From contig JAEUUV010000265.1 in assembly GCA_016787285.1 (NCBI GenBank), forward strand, positions 1 through 48,391: a DNA stretch of 48,391 nucleotides, in the 5' to 3' direction. Origin of the DNA: Saprospiraceae bacterium. Its GTDB lineage: Bacteria > Bacteroidota > Bacteroidia > Chitinophagales > Saprospiraceae. The first letter of the stretch is position 1, and every line of letters begins with the position of its first letter. Shown here one piece after another: positions 1 to 8,707 of the stretch. The position numbers were made by a program, and so were the translations under genes. The notes beneath the pieces are model-generated. The model was given only the letters and a program-made list of their open reading frames with translations, ran no database searches and had not been told where the DNA came from.

Positions 1-584
1 CGCAATTTGCGACCGCCGACTTTCACATACTTGTCGAGTGCTTCAACGCCTTCAGGAAAGAGGCCTTCGGCAATTTTGGCGCCGATGATGCAGACGTCGC
101 TGCCGTTGTAAAATTCGGTAGGGGAGAAGAAGCGCCCGTCCTCCTGAAATTCGAGCCGGAATATTTCGCTGCAGTCCTCGGTCATGCTCAGGAAGGGGAC
201 AAACTCCATGCTGTACGATTGCCACTTAAGCGTTTTGCTGCCCAGGAACGACCAGTAGCCTACATGTGAAGCGGTTTTCAAACGATTTTTCAGGGCTTCG
301 TATTCGCGAAAACTCTGGTTGGGGCGGCGCATCCATTTCCAGAAATTCTGGCCCGGGTCTTCCGACCAGGAAAATTTGTCGAGATAGATAACATCGTTAC
401 CGAGTTTGGATAAACTTCCCCGGATGTTGTCCTCCAGCGAGTTGACCGCGCTTTTTACGCCTATAATGCAGAATATACCGATGGTGATGCCAAGCAGCGA
501 CAGGAAGGAGCGGAGTTTGTTGGCAATCAATTGTTGCCAGGCCTGGGCGGCGCCTTCGGAGAGGATGCGGAGAATTTGGCGCAT
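1..584 (-). CDS. MacB-type ABC transporter permease, partial (3' end outside window)
   Basis: This is the N-terminal part of an FtsX/MacB-like permease, an inner-membrane protein that works with a separate ATPase in mechanotransmission-type export or efflux. Translation from the ATG at 584 begins MRQILRILSEGAAQAW and continues with LIANKLRSFLSLLGITIGIF, the typical first transmembrane helix of this family. A periplasmic MacB-like core domain follows, with aromatic-rich segments such as DKFSWSEDP and WMRRPNQSF. The gene runs off the left edge, so the remaining membrane helices and the partner ATPase cannot be seen. A nonamer repeat array lies 10 bp upstream of the start. Assignment to the family is firm; the substrate is unknown. 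Confidence 0.85.
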   Translation of the reverse strand, partial: MRQILRILSEGAAQAWQQLIANKLRSFLSLLGITIGIFCIIGVKSAVNSLEDNIRGSLSKLGNDVIYLDKFSWSEDPGQNFWKWMRRPNQSFREYEALKNRLKTASHVGYWSFLGSKTLKWQSYSMEFVPFLSMTEDCSEIFRLEFQEDGRFFSPTEFYNGSDVCIIGAKIAEGLFPEGVEALDKYVKVGGRKL

Positions 585-593
585 GTGCTGGAG

Positions 594-647
594 GATTCGA
601 TTGATTCGATTAATTCGATTGATCCGATTGGTATGATTGATTCGATT
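594..647 (-). repeat. Nonamer tandem repeat array upstream of permease start
   Basis: Six consecutive 9-bp units are seen. Read on the minus strand they are AATCGAATC, AATCATACC, AATCGGATC, AATCGAATT and two more AATCGAATC. The array ends 9 bp before the permease ATG, inside its presumed 5' untranslated region. The same unit in the same orientation relative to the start codon occurs before the gene at 24517. Confidence 0.9.
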
Positions 648-730
648 GGGCTTGCTGAAAAACCGTTGCGAAAGTCGGCTATGAGCTGATAATTCAGCCG
701 GCGTTTCGATCAAGTACCACTTTGGCTCTA

Positions 731-2269
731 TCAAAAATGCCCGCTCGAGTGCAAATAGGATTCCCAACTCTGTTTGGCGTCTCCTTTCAGTACGCGTGGA
801 ATCTTGGCTTGACCATTCAGTTTGCCCTTTTCTTCCAGCCAGCGGTAGAACACGCCATGGGGCAACACAGTCACCCGCACGGCGCGCAGGGCATAGCGGC
901 GTTCGACCGCGTAGTCGTCGTTTATTGTTTTTAAATGTTCGTCCAGTGCAGCGGCAAATGAGCCGGCATCAACGGTGGCCGGGTTGTCGGCGCTGATATA
1001 CCAATGGTGTGCCCAATGGCTGCCATCTTGCACGGCGGACACAGAAAACTCTTTCACACCAACACCTAACGCAAGGTCGGCTTGCCGGATGGCGGTGTTC
1101 ATATTGTCTACCGACAGGTGCTCGCCCACCACGCTGAGGTAGTGCTTGACCCGGCCGGTCACTTTGAACAGGAGGCGTTTTGTGTCGGCAAACTCAATGG
1201 TGTCGCCCAGCAGGTAGCGCCAGGCGCCGGCATCGGTGCTCAGCAGAATGGCATAGTGCTTGCCCGGCTCCACTTCGCCGACAGTCAGGGTGTGGGCTTC
1301 GGGGCGCGGGTTGCCGTTTTCATCAAAATTGGCTTCGTTGAAGGGGATAAATTCAAAGAAAATACCTGCGTCGGTGGCCAAGCGCATTAGACGGGAATCA
1401 GGCCCCGGCTGGTAGCCCATGAAGCCCTCGGAGGCCATATAACTGTCCACGTACTGTACTGGTTTGCCCAGTAATTGTTCGAAGGTTTGCCGGTAAGGTT
1501 CGAAAAAAATGCCTCCGTGGCACAGCAGGGAAAAGTTGGGCCAGATTTCGTGGATGTTTTTCAGCCCGTGGCGCTCTATGATGCGTTCGAAAATCATCTG
1601 TACCCAGGCGACATTGCCCACGATAAAGCCGATGTCCCACTTGGGAGCCTCCTCGGCGATGCGTTCGATGCGGTCGCTCCATTCGGGCAGGTCGGTGATT
1701 TCCCGGCCTGGGCGGTAATATTTTTTAAGCCAGAACGGTCGGTTAAGCCCGATGATACCCGACAGGTCGCCTACCCAGTGGCGGCCCTCCGGACTGAGTG
1801 TGGTGCAGCTGCCCACCATCAGCATTTGTTTGGTGAACACGTCGGCGGGCAACCGGAAGAGCGCCATATCGCAGAACAGCCGGCGGGTCACTTTGCGCAT
1901 GGATCGGATGATGTCCGGCGTGACCGGGATGTACTTGGACGCGGCGTTGGATGTGCCGCTACTCAGGGCAAACCACGGCACCCGGCCCGGCCAGCACACG
2001 TCTGCCTCGTCGGCGCGGGCGCGATGCCACCATTCGTTGTAGATTTTATCGTAGTCGTGGATTGGGACGCGTTCGCGGAAGGCGTCCACCGGAGTGGGGT
2101 GGGACAGGATTTGCCGGAAACCATATGTCTGACCAAAGGCGGTATCGCCGGCCTTTGTAAGCAGGCGAATGAGCGTTTTCCGTTGTTTGGAAACCGGCGA
2201 CCTCCAGGTTACCCGGGGGGTAGCCCCAAGACGAATACCGGTTTTGATGACATGTCCCAGTAGGTACAT
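731..2269 (-). CDS. GH3 auxin-responsive promoter family protein (acyl-adenylate / amido synthetase-like)
   Basis: The product is a 512-residue member of the GH3 branch of the ANL adenylating superfamily. GH3 enzymes activate a carboxylic acid with ATP and, in plants, conjugate it to an amino acid; the bacterial substrates are unknown. Visible motifs are the phosphate-binding LSSGTSNA near residue 103, YMASEGF near 275 (the adenine/acid-binding Y.ASEG motif) and LGDTIEF near 354. I chose the ATG at 2269 (MYLLGHVIKTG), which fits the usual family N terminus. A frame extension to 2446 would run through an inverted repeat and encodes low-complexity, non-family sequence. The gene stands alone between the export operon and the permease. 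Confidence 0.9.
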   Translation of the reverse strand: MYLLGHVIKTGIRLGATPRVTWRSPVSKQRKTLIRLLTKAGDTAFGQTYGFRQILSHPTPVDAFRERVPIHDYDKIYNEWWHRARADEADVCWPGRVPWFALSSGTSNAASKYIPVTPDIIRSMRKVTRRLFCDMALFRLPADVFTKQMLMVGSCTTLSPEGRHWVGDLSGIIGLNRPFWLKKYYRPGREITDLPEWSDRIERIAEEAPKWDIGFIVGNVAWVQMIFERIIERHGLKNIHEIWPNFSLLCHGGIFFEPYRQTFEQLLGKPVQYVDSYMASEGFMGYQPGPDSRLMRLATDAGIFFEFIPFNEANFDENGNPRPEAHTLTVGEVEPGKHYAILLSTDAGAWRYLLGDTIEFADTKRLLFKVTGRVKHYLSVVGEHLSVDNMNTAIRQADLALGVGVKEFSVSAVQDGSHWAHHWYISADNPATVDAGSFAAALDEHLKTINDDYAVERRYALRAVRVTVLPHGVFYRWLEEKGKLNGQAKIPRVLKGDAKQSWESYLHSSGHF

Positions 2270-2363
2270 AAGTGTGGGTACAGTTTGGTTGGATTGAAGG
2301 GCTTTTTCAAATTTGCCCCAGGAATACGCGCAAAAATAAGCACAAATCCGAACCGCAACCCAG

Positions 2364-2481
2364 TGTGACAACAATAGCACCGCAGATGACGCAGATAAAA
2401 AAGCGGATGCCCACAGATTTTTTTTACTATCCGTGGGTGTCCACACAAATCCGCGTCATCTACGGTGCTATTGTTGTCACA
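2364..2481. repeat. Long near-perfect intergenic inverted repeat
   Basis: The arms at 2364-2392 and 2453-2481 are complementary over 29 positions with a single mismatch (outer arm TGTGACAACAATAGCACCG...). A second, inner complementary pair sits at about 2404-2418 and 2429-2443. Together they could form a cruciform or a long RNA hairpin. It fills most of the 259-bp gap between the GH3 gene and the tolC-like gene. It resembles the dispersed palindromic intergenic elements of Bacteroidota; no protein is encoded in it. Confidence 0.85.
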
Positions 2482-2528
2482 AAGGGCAATAAGTCTGTGA
2501 AAATCTGTACAATTTGCGTCCTGCTTTG

Positions 2529-3944
2529 CTATTCTGCCAACTGCCCGGCGGCCCAACGCAGGGCGGCTTCCGTTTTTCGGTATTCCGACAACAGTTTCAG
2601 ATACTTGATCCGGGCTTCGAGCCAGCGCTGTTCGCGGGTGTTGATGAGGAAAACGGAACTTTCGCCGAAACGGAATTTTTCGTTTTCCCCGTCGAGCAGG
2701 GCACGGTAGTTGGCGGTGATGTCGCGGTAGAGCGAGGCCTGCTGGGCGAGAGTGTTCAGTTCGTTCAGGTACTGGCGGACTTTGTTCCCGACTTCGAGGC
2801 GTTTTTGCTGGATAGCGAGGTCGGTTTGGGCAATTTTTACCTGTGTGACCTGCCAGTCGCCGCGTGCCTTGCGGTTCAGGATCGGGTAACTGAAACGCAG
2901 ACTCCATTTAACGTCGTTGACGAACACTCCCGGGCCTTCGAGGCCGGGCGTGGAAAAAAACTGCCAGCCGTTGCCCAGTATTTGGTAGCCGAGATCAAGC
3001 ACGGGTTTGCGTTTTTCCAACTTGAGGCGGCGCTCCACGTCGAGCGCGCGCAGTTTGGCTTCGTAGGCGAGCAATTCGGGGTGGCTTTGCAAGGCGGCTT
3101 GCAAGAGGTATTCGGCATCGGTTTCGGCGAGTGGCGGGTACGAACCGGTTTCCAGCGGTTCCGGTGGAGCAGGCAGGGCGGCACCTGCGGGTATACCGTT
3201 GGGTTCCCAGCGGAAATTGGCCAATTGCAGGGTGGCATTTTGCACTTCGACCCGGGCTAGGTTGACATCGAGTCGGCGGTTTTGCACCTGGATGAAGGCT
3301 TCGAGGGTGTCAATGGCGGGTTTGTCGCCCTGCGCAAAACTTTCTGCAATACCGGCGTACCGGATTTCGGCTTGACGCCGTGCCTCTTCAAAAATGCGTA
3401 CGGAATTCTCGGCCACCACCCAGGTCCAGTAGGTTTTGGCTGCTTCGAGGAGCAGGTCATTTCGGACGGCTCGGCGTTCGGCTTCGTACTGTTGCAGGGC
3501 AATTTGGCTTTGCCGCAAATCGGCGCGCCGTTCGTCCATGAGCAGGCCTTGCCCGAGCGTCCAGTTGAACCCGGCGGCAATCTGGCCGGCTTCGGGCAGG
3601 CCGGATTCCGGGTTGAGAAATGCGCCGGTTGCGCGGTTGTAGTTCCCTTTGAATTCCAGTCCGAACCAGGTGGGCCACTTCACTCCGGCCTCGGTGTACT
3701 GGAAGTAGGTTTTGTCGTTGAAGTTTTTGCCCTCCAGGTCGCCATACAGTTTGGGATCGAATCCGCCTTTTGCCCGAAGCAGTTGAAAACGGGCTTGCTC
3801 CGTCAACAGGTCGGCCTGCCGGGCAGCCGGGTGCTGCCGGAGCACCTGGCTGCGGAATTCCTGCCAGGTAAAATTGGCCGGCTGTTGTGCCTGGAGCGCT
3901 CCGGGGAGCAGGCCAAAGAGCAGCATGATGGTTTTTTTCAACAT
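2529..3944 (-). CDS. TolC-family outer-membrane efflux protein
   Basis: A 471-residue outer-membrane factor that would form the exit duct of a tripartite exporter. The N terminus is a signal peptide (MLKKTIMLLFGLLPGALQAQQ), and the body contains the long alternating helices typical of OEP/TolC proteins, with two similar halves (ARFQLLRAKGGFDPKLYG in the first, LKYLKLLSEYRKTEAALRWA at the C terminus). The GGFDPKLYG segment is characteristic of Bacteroidota TolC homologues. It is the last gene of a three-gene minus-strand unit after the ABC transporter and HlyD genes, separated from the HlyD gene by 13 bp. Confidence 0.92.
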   Translation of the reverse strand: MLKKTIMLLFGLLPGALQAQQPANFTWQEFRSQVLRQHPAARQADLLTEQARFQLLRAKGGFDPKLYGDLEGKNFNDKTYFQYTEAGVKWPTWFGLEFKGNYNRATGAFLNPESGLPEAGQIAAGFNWTLGQGLLMDERRADLRQSQIALQQYEAERRAVRNDLLLEAAKTYWTWVVAENSVRIFEEARRQAEIRYAGIAESFAQGDKPAIDTLEAFIQVQNRRLDVNLARVEVQNATLQLANFRWEPNGIPAGAALPAPPEPLETGSYPPLAETDAEYLLQAALQSHPELLAYEAKLRALDVERRLKLEKRKPVLDLGYQILGNGWQFFSTPGLEGPGVFVNDVKWSLRFSYPILNRKARGDWQVTQVKIAQTDLAIQQKRLEVGNKVRQYLNELNTLAQQASLYRDITANYRALLDGENEKFRFGESSVFLINTREQRWLEARIKYLKLLSEYRKTEAALRWAAGQLAE

Positions 3945-3957
3945 GGTGGGCGCCGGG

Positions 3958-5346
3958 TTATTTCGTCTTTTTGATGGGGGCTTTCGGGGCGAGACCCTCG
4001 CCTTTGGGGTCTTTGCCGGAGGCGTCGTCCTGGTAGAGGTCGGGCGGGAATCCGTTGAGAATTCGCCAAAGTTCGTACCACAGCGGCACGTTTTTCAGCA
4101 GGGCAATGCCTTTGGCGCCGCCGCCCACCTGCAGCGCATCAGGCCAGGGTTGCTCGTTTTTGTCGGGCGCTATGAGAACCCGGAATTTGCCGTTGGTGCT
4201 GATGTTTCGGTCAATGGCCACTACGCGTCCGGCGAAGGTGCCGAGCGAGATACCGGGCCAGCCGCTGAAGAAAAATGCCGGCCAGCCGTCGAACAGGAAT
4301 CGCACCTGCCTGCCTGTACTGATGAGCGGCAGGTCCATCGGGCGGATGTACATCTCGACGGCCAGTTCGTAATCGGAGGGGAGGATACTCACGACAGGGT
4401 CGCCTTCCTTGACGATTTCGCCGATACCCGGTGTGATGGCCTGCACGATGTAGCCGTCCTGCGGGGCGAGAATATGGTAAAAAGAATTCCGACGGCTATA
4501 GTTTTCGCGTTCGATCCGCAGTTTGTTTACCGAGGCCTGGGCGTCGAATTTTTCGGAAATGGTGCTGAATTTGTCGCTTTGCGTCTTGGCAATTTTATTG
4601 GCGTACTCGTTTTGGGTCAACTGGAGTTCGGTTTTGTAAATCTCCAGGTCATTTTGGCTGGACGCGAGTTTGTTTTCGGCACTCACCATTTTGGCTTCGC
4701 TTTCCTGAAGTTTTGCCTTTTTTTCTTCCAGTTCTGTGAGCGACTTCAGGCCTTTGTCGTACAGGTTTTTGATGCCGTCGAACTGGCGTTTGGCGATCTG
4801 GACATCTACTTTGGCTTGCGTCACCCCGGCCTGATCGGACTCGATTTTGAGTTCGGCCTGGCGGATTTTGTTGGCGATCTGCGCTACTTTGTTGATCAGT
4901 TCGCGTTCCATGGCGGCGATCTGGCTTTCCAGTGCACTCACCTTGTTGTCGTAGGAGGTGATTGCCGATTCTTTGGCCAGCACCTGATTGCCGACGCGTT
5001 GTACGAGAGCGGGATCGAAATAGTCGGCCTTGACCTCGGAAAGGAATACGATGGTATCGCCGGCGCGAACTTTTTGGCCCTCCACGACATACCATTTTTC
5101 CACTCTTCCGGCGATGGTGGCATGGATGGTTTGTGGGCGGTGTTCGGGCCTGAGAGTGGTTACTTTGCCGGTGGCCTGAATGTTTTGCGTCCAGGGCAGA
5201 AACAGAAAAACCAGGAACAAGGCCAGGAGCAATAGAAATAGGTTGCGGGCCGAAATATGCCATTGTGCCAGTCTGTTCCGGAGTGGCGCCTGTAGGCTGC
5301 GAATATCATCTTCGCAATGGACGATGTTATTGGTGATGTTCAGCAT
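3958..5346 (-). CDS. HlyD-family membrane-fusion protein
   Basis: A 462-residue periplasmic adaptor linking the inner-membrane ABC transporter to TolC. It has a single N-terminal membrane helix (about residues 33-52, LFLLLLALFLVFLFLPW), a lipoyl half-domain with the usual ATIAGRVEKWYVVEGQKV stretch at about 75-95, a long coiled-coil hairpin at about 125-285, the returning lipoyl half (ILAPQDGYIVQ) and a beta-barrel domain. The C-terminal tail is lysine- and proline-rich. It lies between the transporter and TolC genes with gaps of 19 and 13 bp, so co-transcription is very likely. Confidence 0.92.
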   Translation of the reverse strand: MLNITNNIVHCEDDIRSLQAPLRNRLAQWHISARNLFLLLLALFLVFLFLPWTQNIQATGKVTTLRPEHRPQTIHATIAGRVEKWYVVEGQKVRAGDTIVFLSEVKADYFDPALVQRVGNQVLAKESAITSYDNKVSALESQIAAMERELINKVAQIANKIRQAELKIESDQAGVTQAKVDVQIAKRQFDGIKNLYDKGLKSLTELEEKKAKLQESEAKMVSAENKLASSQNDLEIYKTELQLTQNEYANKIAKTQSDKFSTISEKFDAQASVNKLRIERENYSRRNSFYHILAPQDGYIVQAITPGIGEIVKEGDPVVSILPSDYELAVEMYIRPMDLPLISTGRQVRFLFDGWPAFFFSGWPGISLGTFAGRVVAIDRNISTNGKFRVLIAPDKNEQPWPDALQVGGGAKGIALLKNVPLWYELWRILNGFPPDLYQDDASGKDPKGEGLAPKAPIKKTK

Positions 5347-5365
5347 TTTTTTTCGTCAGGGTGGT

Positions 5366-7114
5366 TTATTCGTTGAGTTTTTCGCGGAAAATACGTTCGT
5401 AGTGTTCGGTTTTTTGCACGTTGTCGAAGTCTCCTTCAGAAATGATTTGCCCGTCGCGCAGCACGATGATGCGGTCGCAGAGGGAAGCCAGCAATGGGTC
5501 GGTGGTGACGCACACGAGCGTCCAGTTATGGCTACGGTCGGTCAGCAGTCGGCCAATGCGGAGCCGGTCGCGGAAGGTCAGGTTCCCGAGGGGTTCTTCC
5601 ATGACCAGCAGGTTGGGTTCGGTGATGATCGAGCGGGCAATAAGTATTTTGGTGATGATGCTGCGCGGGATGTTTTTGCCGCCCGGGAGTAGTTCGGTGT
5701 CAATACCCTGAGGGCTGTTCCGGATAAATTCCGTGAGGCCTACGTTTTCGGACAGTTTGAGCACCTGCTGGAGGGAAATGCTGGAGCGGCCAAGGGTTAT
5801 ATTTTCCAGGATAGTGCCCCTAAACACATCTTCCTGCGAAGAGTAGTCGCCGATGTGCTCGCGCAGGCTGCGCAGGTTGATGTTTTGTTTGGGCAGTCCG
5901 TTAAAGAGCAGGGATCCGGTAAAATCGCGTTTGATCACCGAAAGTACCTGGGTCAGGGTGCTTTTCCCGGAGCCGGGATAACCGGTGATGGCTACCCGCT
6001 CGCCGGCTTTGAAGGAGGTAGTCAGGTCTTTCAGTACCGGAGCATCGGCGTCGCTGAACTGGTAGGACAAGTTTCGGAGTTCGACTGCAAGGGGCTCCCG
6101 GTTGTTGCAAAAATCTTCCACGCGCACGCCGTCTTCGCGTTCGATGGGCAGGTCGGATACCTGACCGATTTTTTCGGTAGCGGTGAGTACATCGTAGCCG
6201 GTTTCGTGCAGCAGAATGAGTTTTTCTACCGACTCCACAATGAACAGGACGAGGATTTCGGCGGCTACAAACTGGCCAAGGTTCAGTTCGTTGTTCATCA
6301 CCATGAGGCTGCCGAGCACCAAAAATCCACCCAGCACCAATGCGCGAAATACCACGCTGCTGCTAAACTGGGTAAGCAGTATGCGCCAGTGTTTGGCCCG
6401 GGCATCGAGGTAGTCCACCGTAAGTTCGTCAGTGCGGCTGATCGGAAAACGGTTTTCTCCCGCCAGTTTGAAGGTGGACGACACTCGGCTAACTTCCTCC
6501 AACCAGTAGGCAATTTTGTATTTATACTTGGATTCCTTGAGGCTGGTAGCCATTCCAAGCGGCACCGTCCACCAGAACAAAATACCCAGAACTCCGAGCA
6601 ACAGCAAGGAGGTGAGCACAAATGTGGAGTGGTAAAACGACAGCAGGAGCAGGCTGAACAGGATTTGCAGGATGGCAGTGCTCCCGTCAATCAACAGTTT
6701 CGGGAGGCCTTTTTGAATATTTTGGGTGTCAAAAAAACGGTTGACAAGTTCCGGTAAGTACTCTTTTCGCAACATCTCGAGGTTGAGGCGCGGGATGCGG
6801 ACGGCAAATTCGATAGCCGAATCTGTAAAAATTTGTCGCTGCATATGTTCCATGATGGACAGTTGCATGAGGCGCAAACCGCCGGTAAAAACGGCGCCGA
6901 TGATGACAAAAGCAACCAATAGCCCCCAGGAAGCCGATATGGCGCCGCCTGCGATGAGACCGATGATTGCCTGAATACCGAGCGGAAGGGACAGATTGAT
7001 TAGGCCCGCAACGACTGCATACAGGAGGATATAGCGCATTTCGCGCCTGTATTTGGACAACAGCCTGAGCAGGCGTTGAACTGGTGTTAGTGTGTTCGGA
7101 TTTTGGACTGCCAT
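5366..7114 (-). CDS. ABC transporter with fused membrane and ATPase domains, atypical ATPase motifs
   Basis: A 582-residue half-transporter: an N-terminal six-helix exporter domain (about 1-310) and a nucleotide-binding domain (about 345-582). With the adjacent HlyD and TolC proteins it forms a type I-secretion-like export set. Walker A is intact (GYPGSGKST near 377). The signature motif is LLPGGK near 474 rather than LSGGQ, Walker B reads LLVMEEP with Glu in place of Asp near 501, and the H-loop has VTTD near 535 with no His. There is no N-terminal peptidase domain. The start is the ATG at 7114 (MAVQNPNTL); a 14-residue upstream extension is not needed. The substrate is unknown. Confidence 0.88.
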   Translation of the reverse strand: MAVQNPNTLTPVQRLLRLLSKYRREMRYILLYAVVAGLINLSLPLGIQAIIGLIAGGAISASWGLLVAFVIIGAVFTGGLRLMQLSIMEHMQRQIFTDSAIEFAVRIPRLNLEMLRKEYLPELVNRFFDTQNIQKGLPKLLIDGSTAILQILFSLLLLSFYHSTFVLTSLLLLGVLGILFWWTVPLGMATSLKESKYKYKIAYWLEEVSRVSSTFKLAGENRFPISRTDELTVDYLDARAKHWRILLTQFSSSVVFRALVLGGFLVLGSLMVMNNELNLGQFVAAEILVLFIVESVEKLILLHETGYDVLTATEKIGQVSDLPIEREDGVRVEDFCNNREPLAVELRNLSYQFSDADAPVLKDLTTSFKAGERVAITGYPGSGKSTLTQVLSVIKRDFTGSLLFNGLPKQNINLRSLREHIGDYSSQEDVFRGTILENITLGRSSISLQQVLKLSENVGLTEFIRNSPQGIDTELLPGGKNIPRSIITKILIARSIITEPNLLVMEEPLGNLTFRDRLRIGRLLTDRSHNWTLVCVTTDPLLASLCDRIIVLRDGQIISEGDFDNVQKTEHYERIFREKLNE

Positions 7115-7356
7115 GTGCTGGTGTTTAGTGTGTCTTGGCAGCCCTGTAAACGACAAGTCGGAGGAATGGTTTAGCGAAAATCAAGTGCATGCATACGGAA
7201 CGTAGTCATGTGGTCTTCATTTATCCAAAAAATACGGGTTAACGGCGACGAAACAGGGTAGTCTATCCGGGATTCGCAGCATTTTTGGCCCTTGTTTGGG
7301 CATGGTTGTCCCTATGGAAGTTCACATTTCTTACATTTTTTTAAATAAAGTTGAAA

Positions 7357-7551
7357 ATGAACGACTTACTTAAGAATCCGGTAGCGGTGTTTCTGGCCGG
7401 GCTGTTGTTGCTCTGGCTGATTTTTAAATTACTGAAGGTGATGATCAGCGTGTTTTGGGTGTTTGTGCTGGCCTTCGTGATACTTTTTTTTGTAAACGAC
7501 CGCTTCCGGCGTGCGGTGCGCATGTTTTTGGGCAGTATCTTTCGCCGGTAA
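7357..7551 (+). CDS. Small hydrophobic membrane protein
   Basis: A 64-residue protein of unknown function. Two closely spaced membrane helices (about 8-24, VAVFLAGLLLLWLIFKL, and 29-47, VMISVFWVFVLAFVILFFV) are followed by a basic tail (NDRFRRAVRMFLGSIFRR). The ATG at 7357 is preferred over a TTG six bases upstream. It lies 52 bp before the coiled-coil membrane protein gene on the same strand, so the two are probably expressed together. Confidence 0.65.
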   Translation: MNDLLKNPVAVFLAGLLLLWLIFKLLKVMISVFWVFVLAFVILFFVNDRFRRAVRMFLGSIFRR

Positions 7552-7603
7552 TACGGGAGTACACATCTTTTTCGAAACACATACCCAACTAAATTTTTCA
7601 TCA

Positions 7604-8638
7604 ATGAGTACAGAACTGCAACCGATCAAACCCAAAGGGTTTTGGAACCGTCCGGAAGGCTTAACCGGCGGACTTTTTATGGCCGCCATACTGCTTGGAG
7701 GAGGATACTTGTTTTACAAAGCGTTGCCTACGTTGATCAATCTGGCGCAAAATACACTTTATCTGGCCGGGCTACTGGCAGCGCTTGCCGGCGTTGTGTA
7801 TATGGTGCTGGATCCCAAAATGCGCAACCTGGTATGGTACATGTACAAGTCGGTCATGCGCTGGATCACGGGGTTGTTTGTTCAACTTGACCCGATCGGC
7901 ATTTTAAAAAGTTACATTGAGGATTTGAAAAACAACCTCGGCTCCATGAACGAACAGATCAGCAAACTCAAGGGCCAGATGTACAAACTATCGGAAATGA
8001 TCCGGCAAAACCAGCGCGAAATTCAAACGAATCTCGGCATTGCCAGCAAAGCCAAAGAAACCGGAAAAGATGCCATCATGGTGCTCAAGGCACGCAAGGC
8101 TGGCCGGCTGCAGGAATCCAACATGAAATTGGACGACCTGTACAAACGTATGGAAGTACTGTACCGGGTACTCACCAAGATGTACGAAACTTCGGAGATC
8201 ATGCTGGAAGACCTTCAGGATCAGGTGGTCGTGAAGGAACAGGAATACAAGGCGATCAAGGCAAGTCACTCCGCTATTCGCTCGGCCATGTCCATTCTGA
8301 GTGGCAACAACGACAAGAAGTACATGTACGACATGGCGTTGGAAGCCATGGCGGAAGATGTCGGCCAAAAAGTAGGCGAGATGGAGCGCTTCATGGATAT
8401 GTCGAAGGGCTTTATGGATTCCATTGACCTGCAAAACGGCGTTTTCGAGGAAGAAGGCCTTCAAATGCTGGAGAAATGGGAAAAGGAGGGGGTATCGTTT
8501 TTGCTTGGTAAGGAAAAGTCGTCCATAATATCAAAAGCGGAAAACCCGAAGGAGATACTCGACCTGAATACACCTATAAGAATACCTACCAAGGAATCGC
8601 GGGGCGGAAATCAGTACGACTCGTTTTTCGACAGTTGA
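7604..8638 (+). CDS. Membrane-anchored coiled-coil protein of unknown function
   Basis: A 344-residue protein. Two hydrophobic segments near the N terminus (about 25-45 and 52-69) are followed by a long, charged, predicted coiled coil (about 100-290) rich in Lys, Glu, Gln and Met. The C-terminal tail is polar and ends YDSFFDS. The coiled coil (LKNNLGSMNEQISKLKGQM) recalls PspA/IM30-like membrane-associated proteins, but I see no diagnostic motif. The start is the ATG at 7604 (MSTELQPI); upstream codons in frame belong to the untranslated leader. It follows the small membrane protein gene and is closed by the hairpin at 8667. Confidence 0.75.
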   Translation: MSTELQPIKPKGFWNRPEGLTGGLFMAAILLGGGYLFYKALPTLINLAQNTLYLAGLLAALAGVVYMVLDPKMRNLVWYMYKSVMRWITGLFVQLDPIGILKSYIEDLKNNLGSMNEQISKLKGQMYKLSEMIRQNQREIQTNLGIASKAKETGKDAIMVLKARKAGRLQESNMKLDDLYKRMEVLYRVLTKMYETSEIMLEDLQDQVVVKEQEYKAIKASHSAIRSAMSILSGNNDKKYMYDMALEAMAEDVGQKVGEMERFMDMSKGFMDSIDLQNGVFEEEGLQMLEKWEKEGVSFLLGKEKSSIISKAENPKEILDLNTPIRIPTKESRGGNQYDSFFDS

Positions 8639-8666
8639 GCCACTGCACCTGAATCCAGTTTAAGTC

Positions 8667-8707
8667 ATATCCCTTGCACCTGCCCAAAGGTGCAGGGGAT
8701 ATTTTTT
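8667..8707. terminator. Bidirectional intrinsic terminator
   Basis: A stem of about 15 bp (ATATCCCTTGCACCT paired with AGGTGCAGGGGATAT) with a short loop is followed by TTTTTT. It lies between the convergent genes ending at 8638 and 8706 and could stop transcription from both sides; its T-run touches the stop codon of the minus-strand gene. Confidence 0.8.

Noticed and set aside
2270-2446. N-terminal extension of the GH3 protein
   Set aside because: The extra 59 residues are encoded by the intergenic inverted repeat and do not match GH3 proteins; the ATG at 2269 gives the normal family start.
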